Positions 1 through 8,060 of a DNA stretch of 64,000 bases are shown one piece after another. The notes below the pieces were generated by a model, which did no database searches, was not told the origin of the DNA, and saw nothing but the letters and a program-made list of their open reading frames with translations. The stretch comes from Methylocella tundrae (GTDB lineage: Bacteria; Pseudomonadota; Alphaproteobacteria; Rhizobiales; Beijerinckiaceae). Made by a program: the position numbers and the translations under genes. Positions within the stretch are counted from its first letter, which is position 1, and every line of letters starts with the position of its first letter. The stretch covers positions 1-64,000 of the forward strand of contig NZ_CABFMQ020000098.1 of the NCBI RefSeq assembly GCF_901905185.1, read 5' to 3'.

Positions 1-1301
1 CCCATTCCCGTTCCCGTTCCCGTTCCAGCGCCCCCTCCGATCCCGCCGCCCATTCCCGCGCCTGCGCCGCCACCGCCGCCGCCGCCGCCAAGGCCCGAGG
101 ATGAGGCCGATCCGCCGCCCGTCAATCGATCCGCCGCCGAGAGACTGCCGGAGCCCGGCGCCAGTTGATTGGCGCCGGAGTCGAGGCCGCCGCCGGCGCC
201 GCCCGTGAACAAGTCATTCAGCAGCTTGGCGATCTGCTTGGCGTCGCCATACCGGACCCGGTAAACCTTGACCCCCGTGCTGGTCATCGACGATCCGTCG
301 AGGCGGGAAATCCACGTCGCCGCGGCGCGCAGCAGCTCGGGCTTGCGGGCCACCACCAAGATCGCGTTCGAGCGCGCGATCGGCTGCAGCTTGACCATGT
401 TCTGGCTGAGGCCGGCCTCGCCGGAATCGAGAATTTTCTCGAGCTCCGCGACAACCGGCTCCGGACTCGTGTTGCGCACCGGGAAAATGCCGACGGACTG
501 GCCGCGCATCCAGTCCTGATCAAAGCTGAGAATGGTCTCGACGGCGGTGCGGCGCTCGACGCCATTGCCGACCACGATGATCAGATTATTTCCAGGATCA
601 GCGCGTATCGAGCCGGGCCGCGTCGCAAACCCCTCCAAAAGCTTCATGATCGTCGGCACGGCGACATGCTGCACCGGGACGATGGTCATGCCATAGCCGG
701 GCTCGAGCTCGCCGCCGGCGTGGTCCACGCCGCCATTGCCGACGGCGTCGTCGACCGGGATGATGCGATAGCCGCCGGCGTCATGGGTCAACACGGCATT
801 GGCCGTGCGAAGCGCGCTCTCGAGCACGAACAGCAGCCGCGATTTCGGAACCGGGCGGCCGGAGGACAGCGTGATCGAACCCTGCACGCGCGGGTCGACC
901 GAATAGCCAACGCCCAGAATGTCGCCAAGAATGACTTTCGCGACAGCCGTCACCGGCGCGTTGTCGAAATTCAGGTCGACGCCTTCGCCGGCTCCAGCGC
1001 CCCCGCCGCCGGCCGCGGATGCGACGGAGCCCGCTCCGCCCGCCGGCCCCTCGACGCCATAGTAGATCGCCGGCCGGTCGCTGCCCGAGGCCCCCGTGTT
1101 GGCCGTGTCGGCTCCTTTGGGAAATCTCGGCTGAAGATCGAGGCCGCGAACCTTGTCAAACGCGTCTGGCGATTCAGTGCCGCCGCCCGTCAATGGCAGC
1201 TGAGAGCACGACGCCACAAACGCCGCCGCCCACAGGAGCAAAGCGATCGAAACCAATCGGCTCGAAAGATAAACTTTGGCGCGGCGCTGAATTCTGAACA
1301 A
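1..1301 (-). CDS. gspD: Type II secretion secretin GspD, N-terminal part (cut by window edge)
   Basis: Outer-membrane secretin subunit of the type II secretion system; only about 433 N-terminal codons lie in the window and the C-terminal pore domain is off the left edge. Reading the minus strand gives a basic start, a hydrophobic stretch and a lipobox-like VASC near residue 33, then the N0 region (LNFDNAPVTAVAKVILGDIL), repeated N-domain motifs (GSIRADPGNNLIIVVG; IARSNAILVVARKPELL) and a very Gly-rich linker reaching the edge. The cysteine suggests a lipoprotein secretin, which may not need a separate pilotin (inference). The start is uncertain: TTG at 1301 or 1310, or GTG at 1367; none has a strong ribosome site. 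It is divergent from gspE. Confidence 0.85.
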   Translation of the reverse strand, partial: MFRIQRRAKVYLSSRLVSIALLLWAAAFVASCSQLPLTGGGTESPDAFDKVRGLDLQPRFPKGADTANTGASGSDRPAIYYGVEGPAGGAGSVASAAGGGGAGAGEGVDLNFDNAPVTAVAKVILGDILGVGYSVDPRVQGSITLSSGRPVPKSRLLFVLESALRTANAVLTHDAGGYRIIPVDDAVGNGGVDHAGGELEPGYGMTIVPVQHVAVPTIMKLLEGFATRPGSIRADPGNNLIIVVGNGVERRTAVETILSFDQDWMRGQSVGIFPVRNTSPEPVVAELEKILDSGEAGLSQNMVKLQPIARSNAILVVARKPELLRAAATWISRLDGSSMTSTGVKVYRVRYGDAKQIAKLLNDLFTGGAGGGLDSGANQLAPGSGSLSAADRLTGGGSASSSGLGGGGGGGGAGAGMGGGIGGGAGTGTGTGM

Positions 1302-1310
1302 TAACCCCAA

Positions 1311-1513
1311 CCCGAATAAAAGCGACCAACTGATGCGCGTCCAAAGCCCGCTAGCGAATATCGTCACAGTTTGACACTATAATGTAAATCTTCGCCATTC
1401 TTACGGTAGAGGTCAAGCTATACGCCGGCAGCGTCGGTCAGGTCCCATTTTCCCAGTGATCCCTTCGTGGTTCGCCGAACGGCTAGCTTAGTCTCATTGG
1501 CAGGCAGGACGCT
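1311..1513. promoter_or_regulatory. Divergent gspD/gspE intergenic region
   Basis: About 200 bases separate the divergently read gspD and gspE, so promoters for both should lie here. TTGACA (1371-1376) and TATAAT (1378-1383) both occur but only 1 base apart, so they are not one promoter; each may belong to a different, weaker pair. A GCAGGA ribosome-site-like sequence precedes the gspE ATG. No palindromic operator was recognised. Confidence 0.35.
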
Positions 1514-3190
1514 ATGAATCAAAATCCACTCAACGAATTCGCCAAGCATCTTGTGGACAAAAGACACTTGTCGTCGGAAACCCCGCTCGACTCCGCGACC
1601 GAGGGGAGCACGGAGCCGACCTTACGCAAATTATGGGAAGCAAGCGATCTCTCGGCTCATGGGTTTGCCGACGAAGTCGCACATTTTTATGGCATGCCGC
1701 GTCTGAGCCTGCCTGAACTCGTGTCGGCGAAATCCTTATGCGATCGCTTCGCGCCCCGCTTCTTGCGCGAGACCACGGTGTTTCCCTTCGTGACCGCCGA
1801 GGGCGAGCATAAGCTCGCCGCCGCGGATCCAAGCGACCGCGCCGCCCTGCGCGCCGCCGAAATCGTCCTTGGCGTTTCCGTCGCGGTCGAGGTCGCCTCC
1901 TTCGAGGACATCGCGATCATCCTTGGCGAGCGGCTCGGCGGAGAGGACGCCGCGCCTCAGAATGAGCGCCGATCCGCAGGCGCCGACGACGACATTGAAA
2001 GCCTGCGCGATCTGGCAAGCGGCGCCCCTGTCGTCCGCGCCGTCAATGATTTGCTTGAAAAAGCCGTGGAGCTACGCGCCAGCGACATCCACATCGAACC
2101 CTTTCGCAATGCGCTTACGGTGCGCATGCGCGTCGACGGGCTGCTGCGGGCGGTTCCGGCCCCGAAAGACACGTTGCCGCAGGCGCTGATCTCCCGCATC
2201 AAGATCCTAGCCGGGCTTAACATCGCCGAGCGGCGCCTGCCGCAGGACGGCGCGGCCCGCCAGCGCATCGCAAGATCCGACGTCGACATCCGCGTCTCAA
2301 CGATGCCGACGCAATATGGAGAATCCGCGGTGCTGCGCTTGCTGCCGCAAGATCGCGGTCTGCTCGACGTCGCGCGACTGGGATTATCCGCGGCCGACGA
2401 AAAGATCGTGTCGCGGCTGCTTGCTCTGCCGCATGGGATGATCATCGTCACCGGGCCGACCGGCAGCGGCAAAACCACGACGCTCGCGACCATGCTCTCC
2501 TTGCTCAATCAGCCGTCGCGCAAAATTCTGACGATCGAGGATCCGGTCGAATATGAAATTCCAGGCATCAACCAAAGCCAGGTCAAGCCCGCGATCGGTC
2601 TCACTTTCGCCACTGCGATGCGCGCATTCGTGCGCCAGGATCCAGACGTCATCATGGTGGGTGAAGTGCGCGACGCCGAGACAGCGAATATCGCCGTTAA
2701 CGCGGCGCTGACGGGCCATCTCGTCCTGACCACACTGCATACCGAATCCGCCGCCGCCGCCATCCCGAGGCTGCTCGACCTCGGCGTTGAAGGCTTTCTT
2801 CTCAAGTCCACCCTGCGCGCCGTCATCGCGCAACGTCTCGTGCGCGTTCTCTGCGACCGCTGCAAGATCCAACGGACCCTGACCAATGATGATCTCGCTG
2901 AGGATCCCCGCCTCAGCGCTCTCGGCCTTAGGGCGGACGACTGCATCTGCGAGCCGGCGGGATGCGAACGCTGCGGCGGCGTCGGCTATCGCGGCCGCAA
3001 CGGGATCTTCGAAATGCTCGAATTGCGGGGAGAGGCTTACGACCTCGTCGGGCCGCAGGCTGACGCGCATCAGATCGATCTTGCCGCGCGCCGGTCCGGC
3101 ATGACGACCATGGTCGAGGACGCCGTAGCAAAATGCCGCGCAGGCATAACGTCCACCGCTGAAGTGCTCCGCGTAACGACGCTGCGCTAG
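1514..3190 (+). CDS. gspE: Type II secretion ATPase GspE
   Basis: Cytoplasmic hexameric ATPase that powers pseudopilus assembly. At 558 aa it has the usual length. An N-terminal MshEN/GspE domain is followed by the Walker A GPTGSGKTT (about residues 314-322), the Asp box (ILTIEDPVEYEI), the Walker B region (RQDPDVIMVGEVRDAETA) and the His box (GHLVLTTLHTESA). The C-terminal tetracysteine zinc module is visible as LCDRC and CERCGGVGYRGR. It is the first gene of the run gspE-F-G-H-I-J-K. GspF follows after 137 bases, so a separate promoter for gspF cannot be excluded. Confidence 0.96.
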   Translation: MNQNPLNEFAKHLVDKRHLSSETPLDSATEGSTEPTLRKLWEASDLSAHGFADEVAHFYGMPRLSLPELVSAKSLCDRFAPRFLRETTVFPFVTAEGEHKLAAADPSDRAALRAAEIVLGVSVAVEVASFEDIAIILGERLGGEDAAPQNERRSAGADDDIESLRDLASGAPVVRAVNDLLEKAVELRASDIHIEPFRNALTVRMRVDGLLRAVPAPKDTLPQALISRIKILAGLNIAERRLPQDGAARQRIARSDVDIRVSTMPTQYGESAVLRLLPQDRGLLDVARLGLSAADEKIVSRLLALPHGMIIVTGPTGSGKTTTLATMLSLLNQPSRKILTIEDPVEYEIPGINQSQVKPAIGLTFATAMRAFVRQDPDVIMVGEVRDAETANIAVNAALTGHLVLTTLHTESAAAAIPRLLDLGVEGFLLKSTLRAVIAQRLVRVLCDRCKIQRTLTNDDLAEDPRLSALGLRADDCICEPAGCERCGGVGYRGRNGIFEMLELRGEAYDLVGPQADAHQIDLAARRSGMTTMVEDAVAKCRAGITSTAEVLRVTTLR

Positions 3191-3327
3191 CCAAAGGTCT
3201 TTTCAAGGACTTCCAAATCGACTACGAAAAGGCATAAAATATTAGCGATAAGAACACCACAGCCGCGTAACGTAATAGCTTTCGCGATCCCGCTGCAAAG
3301 TTCACTCGACATGCCAAGACGTTCCAA

Positions 3328-4545
3328 ATGTTGAATTTTCGCTATCAGGCCTTAACCCAGACTGGCGAGGTGGTGAGCGGAACGATCTCGGCCGCGAGCG
3401 CGTCGGAAGTCGCGCTGCGCATCGAATATCTCGGCCTCATCCCCATTGAAACGGTGCGCGACGATGGCGGCCGGACCGGGTCTCCCTGGTGGACGATCAG
3501 CGTCGGCGCGGCCCCGCGCTTTGAGGATGTGACCTTCTTCACCGGCGACCTGGCGCTGCTCCTCAAGACAGGCGCGCGCATCAATGAAGCGCTCGATCTC
3601 GTCGCGACGGATTCGGACGTCGGACGTTTGCGGCCGACCATCGCCAAGATCACCGCAACAATTCTCGGCGGCGAAAGCTTCGCCGATGCGCTATCGCATT
3701 ACCCTTCGCTGTTTTCGCCAATGTACGTCGCCCTCGTGCGCGTCGGCGAGACGTCCGGCAATCTTGTGCCCGTGCTCGAGGCGCTGGCGGCGGAGCGCAC
3801 GCGCTCCGAGGCGTTGCGCCGCAAGGTCGTCGACGCCCTGCGCTACCCCGCATTCGTTCTGTCCGCCGCCGGCGCGGTTTTGACCTTCTTTCTGACATTC
3901 GTGCTGCCGCAGTTCGGCGCCGTGCTGCGCGATTTCAACGCCAAGCTCGATCCGATCGTCACCGGATTTCTCAACCTGTCTGATTTTTTCTCCGCCCACA
4001 TTCAGGCGTTGGGAGCCGGCTTCGTCACGCTCGCCGTCGGCGCGTGGCTGCTGCTGCGCCAGCAGAAGGTGCGCGCCGCGATCATGGAGACGCTCGGGCG
4101 CATGCCTTTGCTCAGCAAAGTCTTGAGCTATCAGCGGACGGCGGTCTTTTGCCGCAATCTCGGCGTGCTGCTCACGGCGGGAGTGACGCTCACCGCGACA
4201 TTGCGCATCCTCGCCGATATGATGGCGACGACGGGGCGCTCGAAGGCCTGGGGCCAAACCGTCGACATCGTCCGTCAGGGCGGCAAGCTGTCCGATGCGC
4301 TGAGCGAAACGCAGGCGCTTCCGCCGATGGCCATCCGCACGCTCAGGCTCGGCGAGGAATCGGGCCAGCTGCCGATGCTCGCCGAGCGAATTGCCGGCTA
4401 CTATGAAGTCAAACTGCAACGCAGCCTTGATAAGCTCGTCGGGGTCATCGGTCCTCTGGCCATCATCAGCATCAGCGTCATAGTCGGCGGACTGATCGTA
4501 TCGATCATGACGGCGCTCATGTCAGTCAGCCAGGTGGTAGGGTGA
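3328..4545 (+). CDS. gspF: Type II secretion inner-membrane platform protein GspF
   Basis: Polytopic platform protein thought to couple GspE to pseudopilin polymerisation. The 405 aa contain two T2SSF domains: the first around LALLLKTGARINEALDL, the second around NLGVLLTAGVTLTATL. Hydrophobic segments lie near residues 170-195 and 225-245 and at the C terminus (VGVIGPLAIISISVIVGGLI). GspG starts 60 bases downstream. Length and domain duplication match the family. Confidence 0.95.
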   Translation: MLNFRYQALTQTGEVVSGTISAASASEVALRIEYLGLIPIETVRDDGGRTGSPWWTISVGAAPRFEDVTFFTGDLALLLKTGARINEALDLVATDSDVGRLRPTIAKITATILGGESFADALSHYPSLFSPMYVALVRVGETSGNLVPVLEALAAERTRSEALRRKVVDALRYPAFVLSAAGAVLTFFLTFVLPQFGAVLRDFNAKLDPIVTGFLNLSDFFSAHIQALGAGFVTLAVGAWLLLRQQKVRAAIMETLGRMPLLSKVLSYQRTAVFCRNLGVLLTAGVTLTATLRILADMMATTGRSKAWGQTVDIVRQGGKLSDALSETQALPPMAIRTLRLGEESGQLPMLAERIAGYYEVKLQRSLDKLVGVIGPLAIISISVIVGGLIVSIMTALMSVSQVVG

Positions 4546-4605
4546 GCGGTCGGGTGAGCGATGCCCTGACGGTAACAAATTCTTGAATTTGGAAGCGATT
4601 ACAAC

Positions 4606-5184
4606 ATGAAGAAAAAAGACGGGCCTGCCAAAACCATAGGCGAACGCCGGACCGCGCGAGTTGAACTCCATCCGAGGCGCGCGGCGCTCGGGCTAACGAT
4701 GCGCGCCGCCGATCGCCGCGCCGGACCGCCGGCGGACGAAAGACATGGCGAGGCTGGCTTTACGCTGGTCGAAATTTTGGTCGTCATCACGATCATCGGG
4801 CTCATCATGGGCCTCGTCGGTCCGCGCGTCCTGAACTATCTTTCCGAATCGAAGGTCAAGGCCGCTACAATTCAGATCGAGAGCCTGTCCGGCGCGCTCG
4901 ATCTCTATTATCTCGATCTCGGACGCTATCCGTCGACCGCGCAAGGGCTCGCGGCCCTCGTGCAACGCCCGGGCGGCGCGAACGCCTGGAATGGCCCCTA
5001 CCTCAAGAACGCCAATGTTCCGAATGATCCCTGGGCTCATCCCTATATCTATCGTTCGCCTTCGGAACATGGCCCCTATGAGATCATCTCCCTTGGCTCC
5101 GACGGACAGGAAGGCGGAACCGGCTTAGCCGCCGACATCAAGAGCTGGGAAATCGGAGGCACGAAGAAAGCGGAGGGGCGATGA
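4606..5184 (+). CDS. gspG: Major pseudopilin GspG
   Basis: Main subunit of the type II pseudopilus. A prepilin cleavage site G/FTLVEI is followed by a hydrophobic helix and a GspG C-terminal domain (LDLYYLDLGRYPSTAQGLAAL; GGANAWNGPYL; NDPWAHPYIYRSPSEHGPYEI, split by a short linker), typical of the calcium-binding fold. As read from ATG 4606 the leader is 51 residues, far longer than usual. ATG 4699 would give a normal leader of about 20 residues but has no better ribosome site. The stop overlaps the gspH start by 4 bases. The prepilin peptidase (GspO/PilD) that must process it is not in this window. Confidence 0.93.
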   Translation: MKKKDGPAKTIGERRTARVELHPRRAALGLTMRAADRRAGPPADERHGEAGFTLVEILVVITIIGLIMGLVGPRVLNYLSESKVKAATIQIESLSGALDLYYLDLGRYPSTAQGLAALVQRPGGANAWNGPYLKNANVPNDPWAHPYIYRSPSEHGPYEIISLGSDGQEGGTGLAADIKSWEIGGTKKAEGR

Positions 5185-5642
5185 AGGAGCGATGGGGCGA
5201 GAGCGGGTTCACCCTGCTTGAAATCGTCTGCGTCCTTGCCATCATTGCGATGCTGGCGGCGATTGCGCTGCCGGCGTTTCCGCACGGCACCTCGCGCTCG
5301 CGGCTCGAGGCTCTGGCCGTCGCGACCGCGGCCGTGCTCAAATCCGACCGCAACGCGGCGCTGCGCCGGGGCGCTCCTGTTTCGACGGAAATCAACACGG
5401 TTGCGCGAACGGTCCGCTCGGGCGCCGGCGGGGGGTCCGTCAGGGTGCCAGTGGATGTCGCTTTCAGCGCAATCCTCGCCGATAGCTGCGACCAGCACGA
5501 CGCGGGAACGAGCATTTCCTTTTTCGGGTCGGGACTCTCCTGCGGCGGCACGTTATCTCTCTCGCGGCTCGGCGCCACGTTCGAGATCCGCGTCGCGTGG
5601 CTGACCGGAGGCGTTGAGATTGTGCAAAAGAAGACCTTCTGA
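5181..5642 (+). CDS. gspH: Minor pseudopilin GspH
   Basis: Minor pseudopilin of the secretion pseudopilus. It has a 9-residue leader ending in ESG/FTLLEIVCVLAIIAML, then a small Cys-containing globular domain (153 aa in all). Its ATG overlaps the gspG stop (ATGA), which indicates translational coupling. Assignment as GspH rests on position between gspG and gspI and on the FTLLE helix; the globular part is poorly conserved in this family. Confidence 0.85.
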   Translation: MKERWGESGFTLLEIVCVLAIIAMLAAIALPAFPHGTSRSRLEALAVATAAVLKSDRNAALRRGAPVSTEINTVARTVRSGAGGGSVRVPVDVAFSAILADSCDQHDAGTSISFFGSGLSCGGTLSLSRLGATFEIRVAWLTGGVEIVQKKTF

Positions 5643-6045
5643 GGCCCGCGCGTCCGCGGGCGCCGAAGCGGGATTCACGCTGATCGAGGTTCTGATCGCG
5701 CTCGCCGTCGTCGCCGTTTGTATCAGCGCCATTGGAGCGCTGATGGGGACGAATATTCGCGCCGTGCATCAGATCGATCAGCGGCTCGTGGCTGTTTCGA
5801 CGTTGCGTAAGGTCGAAACCGCCCTGCCCGAGCGGTCGAAGCTCGTCGCCGCGGATCTTGCCGGCGACGCTTCTGGCGGGACCTGGAGCGTCTCCGCCTC
5901 TCCCTTTATCGACCCATCGCCGCCAATAGCCGGGAAAGAGCCGCCAAGCTGGGTCCCCGAGGCGATTGCCATAAAGGTTCGCTCTCCATCGGGATCGCTT
6001 GTCGAGGTCGAAACGCTCCGTCTTGTCCCGAGGACGGACAAATGA
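5614..6045 (+). CDS. gspI: Minor pseudopilin GspI
   Basis: Minor pseudopilin expected in the GspI-J-K tip complex. The prepilin motif AG/FTLIEVLIALAVVAV sits after a 20-residue basic leader, and a GspI-like segment follows (IGALMGTNIRAVHQIDQR). The start is a TTG at 5614 that overlaps gspH by 29 bases; a second TTG at 5620 is also possible. It ends with a 4-base overlap onto gspJ. Length 143 aa is normal. Confidence 0.86.
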   Translation: MRLCKRRPSEARASAGAEAGFTLIEVLIALAVVAVCISAIGALMGTNIRAVHQIDQRLVAVSTLRKVETALPERSKLVAADLAGDASGGTWSVSASPFIDPSPPIAGKEPPSWVPEAIAIKVRSPSGSLVEVETLRLVPRTDK

Positions 6046-6800
6046 AAGCTCTGCGCGCGATCGCGCGCCGCGGCCTGGCGCAGCATGGTTTTTCGCTTAT
6101 CGAAACGCTCGTGGCGGTCGCCCTCATGGGGCTCATATTGTCGATTCTCGCGGTCGTCACGGCGCAATGGTCTCCGCATTGGCAGGCCGGCTTCTCTCTT
6201 CTCCAGCGCACCGAACTCGTCGGCCTCGGGCTTGATCGCGTCGCCTCCGACCTCGCCGCCGCCGAATTCATCGCGCCAATCGGCGAAGAAGGCGTCCTTT
6301 TCTACGGTTCGGAATCCGCCGTGACGTTTGTGCGATCGCCAATCGGCCCTAAACCCTCCACCGGGCCAGCGCCCACGGGCCTCGAGATCATACGATTCGC
6401 AAACAGCGAAAAGGAAGGCGGATTGGTGCGCTCGCGCATCGCATTCTCGCCGGCCGCCAGCGTCGGCGTCAGCACTGATGATTTCGAATTTTCAGACGCA
6501 AGCCTCCTGTTGCGCGCCCCATTGCGTTTATCTTTCGCTTTCGCGGGACCCGACCGGACCTGGGTCGACAGCTGGGACAAGGCGACCGTGTTGCCCGCCG
6601 CCGTCCGCATCACCGTCAGCAATGCGGATTCGGGCGAGACTCTCGCCGTTTCGACGGCGACCCTCATTCATGTCAACACAGCCGCCATCTGCGCCTCAGC
6701 CACGCCCTCGTCGCAGTGCGGCGGCGGACAGTCGACCAAAGGCGGTGGTCAGCCGCCGCCGAACGACGCTACGAAACCAGCGAACGGAGAGGTCCTTTGA
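6042..6800 (+). CDS. gspJ: Minor pseudopilin GspJ
   Basis: Minor pseudopilin predicted for the tip of the pseudopilus. The prepilin site HG/FSLIETLVAVALMGLI follows a 16-residue leader. The 252-aa protein ends in a Gly/Pro/Lys-rich tail (GGGQSTKGGGQPPPND). The ATG overlaps the gspI stop and the TGA overlaps the TTG of gspK, so gspG to gspK is an unbroken coupled series. Confidence 0.86.
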   Translation: MKALRAIARRGLAQHGFSLIETLVAVALMGLILSILAVVTAQWSPHWQAGFSLLQRTELVGLGLDRVASDLAAAEFIAPIGEEGVLFYGSESAVTFVRSPIGPKPSTGPAPTGLEIIRFANSEKEGGLVRSRIAFSPAASVGVSTDDFEFSDASLLLRAPLRLSFAFAGPDRTWVDSWDKATVLPAAVRITVSNADSGETLAVSTATLIHVNTAAICASATPSSQCGGGQSTKGGGQPPPNDATKPANGEVL

Positions 6801-7726
6801 GGCTGTCGTCGACGGCAAGGGATCTCCCCGGAGAGCCAAGGGATCTCCCCCGAGAGCAAGGAGAGGCCGGCTTCATCATCGTCGCCGTGCTCTGGATTAT
6901 CGCGGCGCTCGCGACGTTCGCGTCATGCTATGCGATCTATGTCGGCAATAGCGCGCTCGCGGCGCGCGTTTCCAGCGACAGGCTGCAGTCGGACGCCCTG
7001 ATTTCAGCCGGGCTTGAACTCACCGCGCTGCAGCTGACCGGCCGGACGCCTGACGATCCCCGTCCGACTGGCGATTTCCGGTTTCAGCTAGCGGGCGCCA
7101 ATGTCGCTGTGAATTTCCGCACCGAGGGAGCGCGCGTCGACCTCAACGCGGCGACGAAGGAATTGCTTGCGGGCCTGTTCGAGACGCTCGGCGCAAAGCC
7201 CAGCGACGCGGCCTATTACGCCGATAGGATTATCGGATGGCGCAAAAAAAACGAGGGCGCCGGTCAAAACAAGGAGGCCGACGCCTATAAGGATGCCGGG
7301 CTGAAATATTTACCCCGTCAATCGCCATTTCAGAATGTCGCGGAACTCCGGTTCGTGCTGGGTCTGCCGCCGGAACTCGTCGAAAGCGCGATGCCTTTCT
7401 TGACGATCTACAATGGAATCCCGCAGATCGATGTGATGGCGGCGCCCCCGGAGGTGATCCAGTCGCTGCCCCACATGACGCCCGACCTTGCAAAAACGCT
7501 CCTCGACACCCGCAGGACGAGCGATCCCAAAGCGATCCTGTCCCAGCTCGGTCAGGCCAAGGACAGCGTTTCGCTCGACCCTCGCAAAGCGAACCGCGTC
7601 AACATGGCCATTCGGCTCAAGGACGGGCGGCGCGTGAACGCCGAGGCGGTCATCCTCCAGAACGACAAAGACACGGAGCCCTATGCCATCCTCGCCTGGA
7701 GCGATGATTTCGACGGCGTTTTCTAG
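6797..7726 (+). CDS. gspK: Minor pseudopilin GspK
   Basis: Large minor pseudopilin capping the pseudopilus. The prepilin motif AG/FIIVAVLWIIAAL lacks the usual Glu5, as is normal for GspK. Helix-hairpin-helix-like segments are visible (VDLNAATKELLAGLF; MAAPPEVIQSLPHMTPDLA). The open frame begins at 6716, but TTG 6797 is chosen because it overlaps the gspJ stop and follows a good GGAGAGG ribosome site; this gives 309 aa and a 25-residue leader. The leader contains a 21-base tandem duplication (6816-6857). Confidence 0.88.
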   Translation: MRLSSTARDLPGEPRDLPREQGEAGFIIVAVLWIIAALATFASCYAIYVGNSALAARVSSDRLQSDALISAGLELTALQLTGRTPDDPRPTGDFRFQLAGANVAVNFRTEGARVDLNAATKELLAGLFETLGAKPSDAAYYADRIIGWRKKNEGAGQNKEADAYKDAGLKYLPRQSPFQNVAELRFVLGLPPELVESAMPFLTIYNGIPQIDVMAAPPEVIQSLPHMTPDLAKTLLDTRRTSDPKAILSQLGQAKDSVSLDPRKANRVNMAIRLKDGRRVNAEAVILQNDKDTEPYAILAWSDDFDGVF

Positions 7727-7788
7727 ATCGCTTTCCGATCGAATGGAGTCATTCGATCGATCAGAAATCGCTCCAGCTTCATAAACTT

Positions 7789-7837
7789 GAGCATATTCTT
7801 GTCGATCGGATCGAACCGATCTGATCGGAATATGCTC
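7789..7837. repeat. Inverted repeat downstream of gspK
   Basis: Perfect 10-base arms GAGCATATTC (7789-7798) and GAATATGCTC (7828-7837) flank a GATCGG-rich centre that is itself partly self-complementary. There is no T-tract, so it is not a classic terminator. It directly precedes a copy of the dispersed intergenic repeat. The rest of 7727-8060 (334 bases between gspK and gspL) holds no recognisable gene. Confidence 0.6.
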
Positions 7838-7945
7838 TAGGTCATGACGCCCAAAAGCTGCAGACTTTTCGCTCCACGTCATGCGTTAAGGCAGGCTTAA
7901 AAGCCGGATGCGATTCCTCCGGAACGCATTCTGCTCTAAAGTTTT
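7838..7945. repeat. Dispersed intergenic repeat, copy A
   Basis: About 100 bases shared, with divergence, with stretches at 25511, 47469, 50147 and 56020. Common blocks in order are GCAGACTTT (7860-7868), TCATGCGTTAA, GGCTTAAA and ATGCGATTCC. No coding potential is seen. It splits the type II secretion gene run between gspK and gspL. Confidence 0.6.
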
Positions 7946-8060
7946 TTTCGCCAGGGAAGCTTAGCTGTTTCTCTTTTCGCATTTTCTGGCCGCTGAAGGG
8001 CGGCGTTTCGCTTGAAAATGCCCTCACTTTGGCCATTCTGGCCGCCGAAATGGACATGAC

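Noticed and set aside
165..1304. Long open frame (379 codons) on the plus strand
   Set aside because: It is antisense to the gspD secretin, whose minus-strand translation gives clear secretin N-domains. The plus-strand product is Arg/Ala-rich without domains.
1371..1383. TTGACA and TATAAT close together
   Set aside because: They are only 1 base apart instead of about 17, so they cannot form a single sigma-70 promoter.
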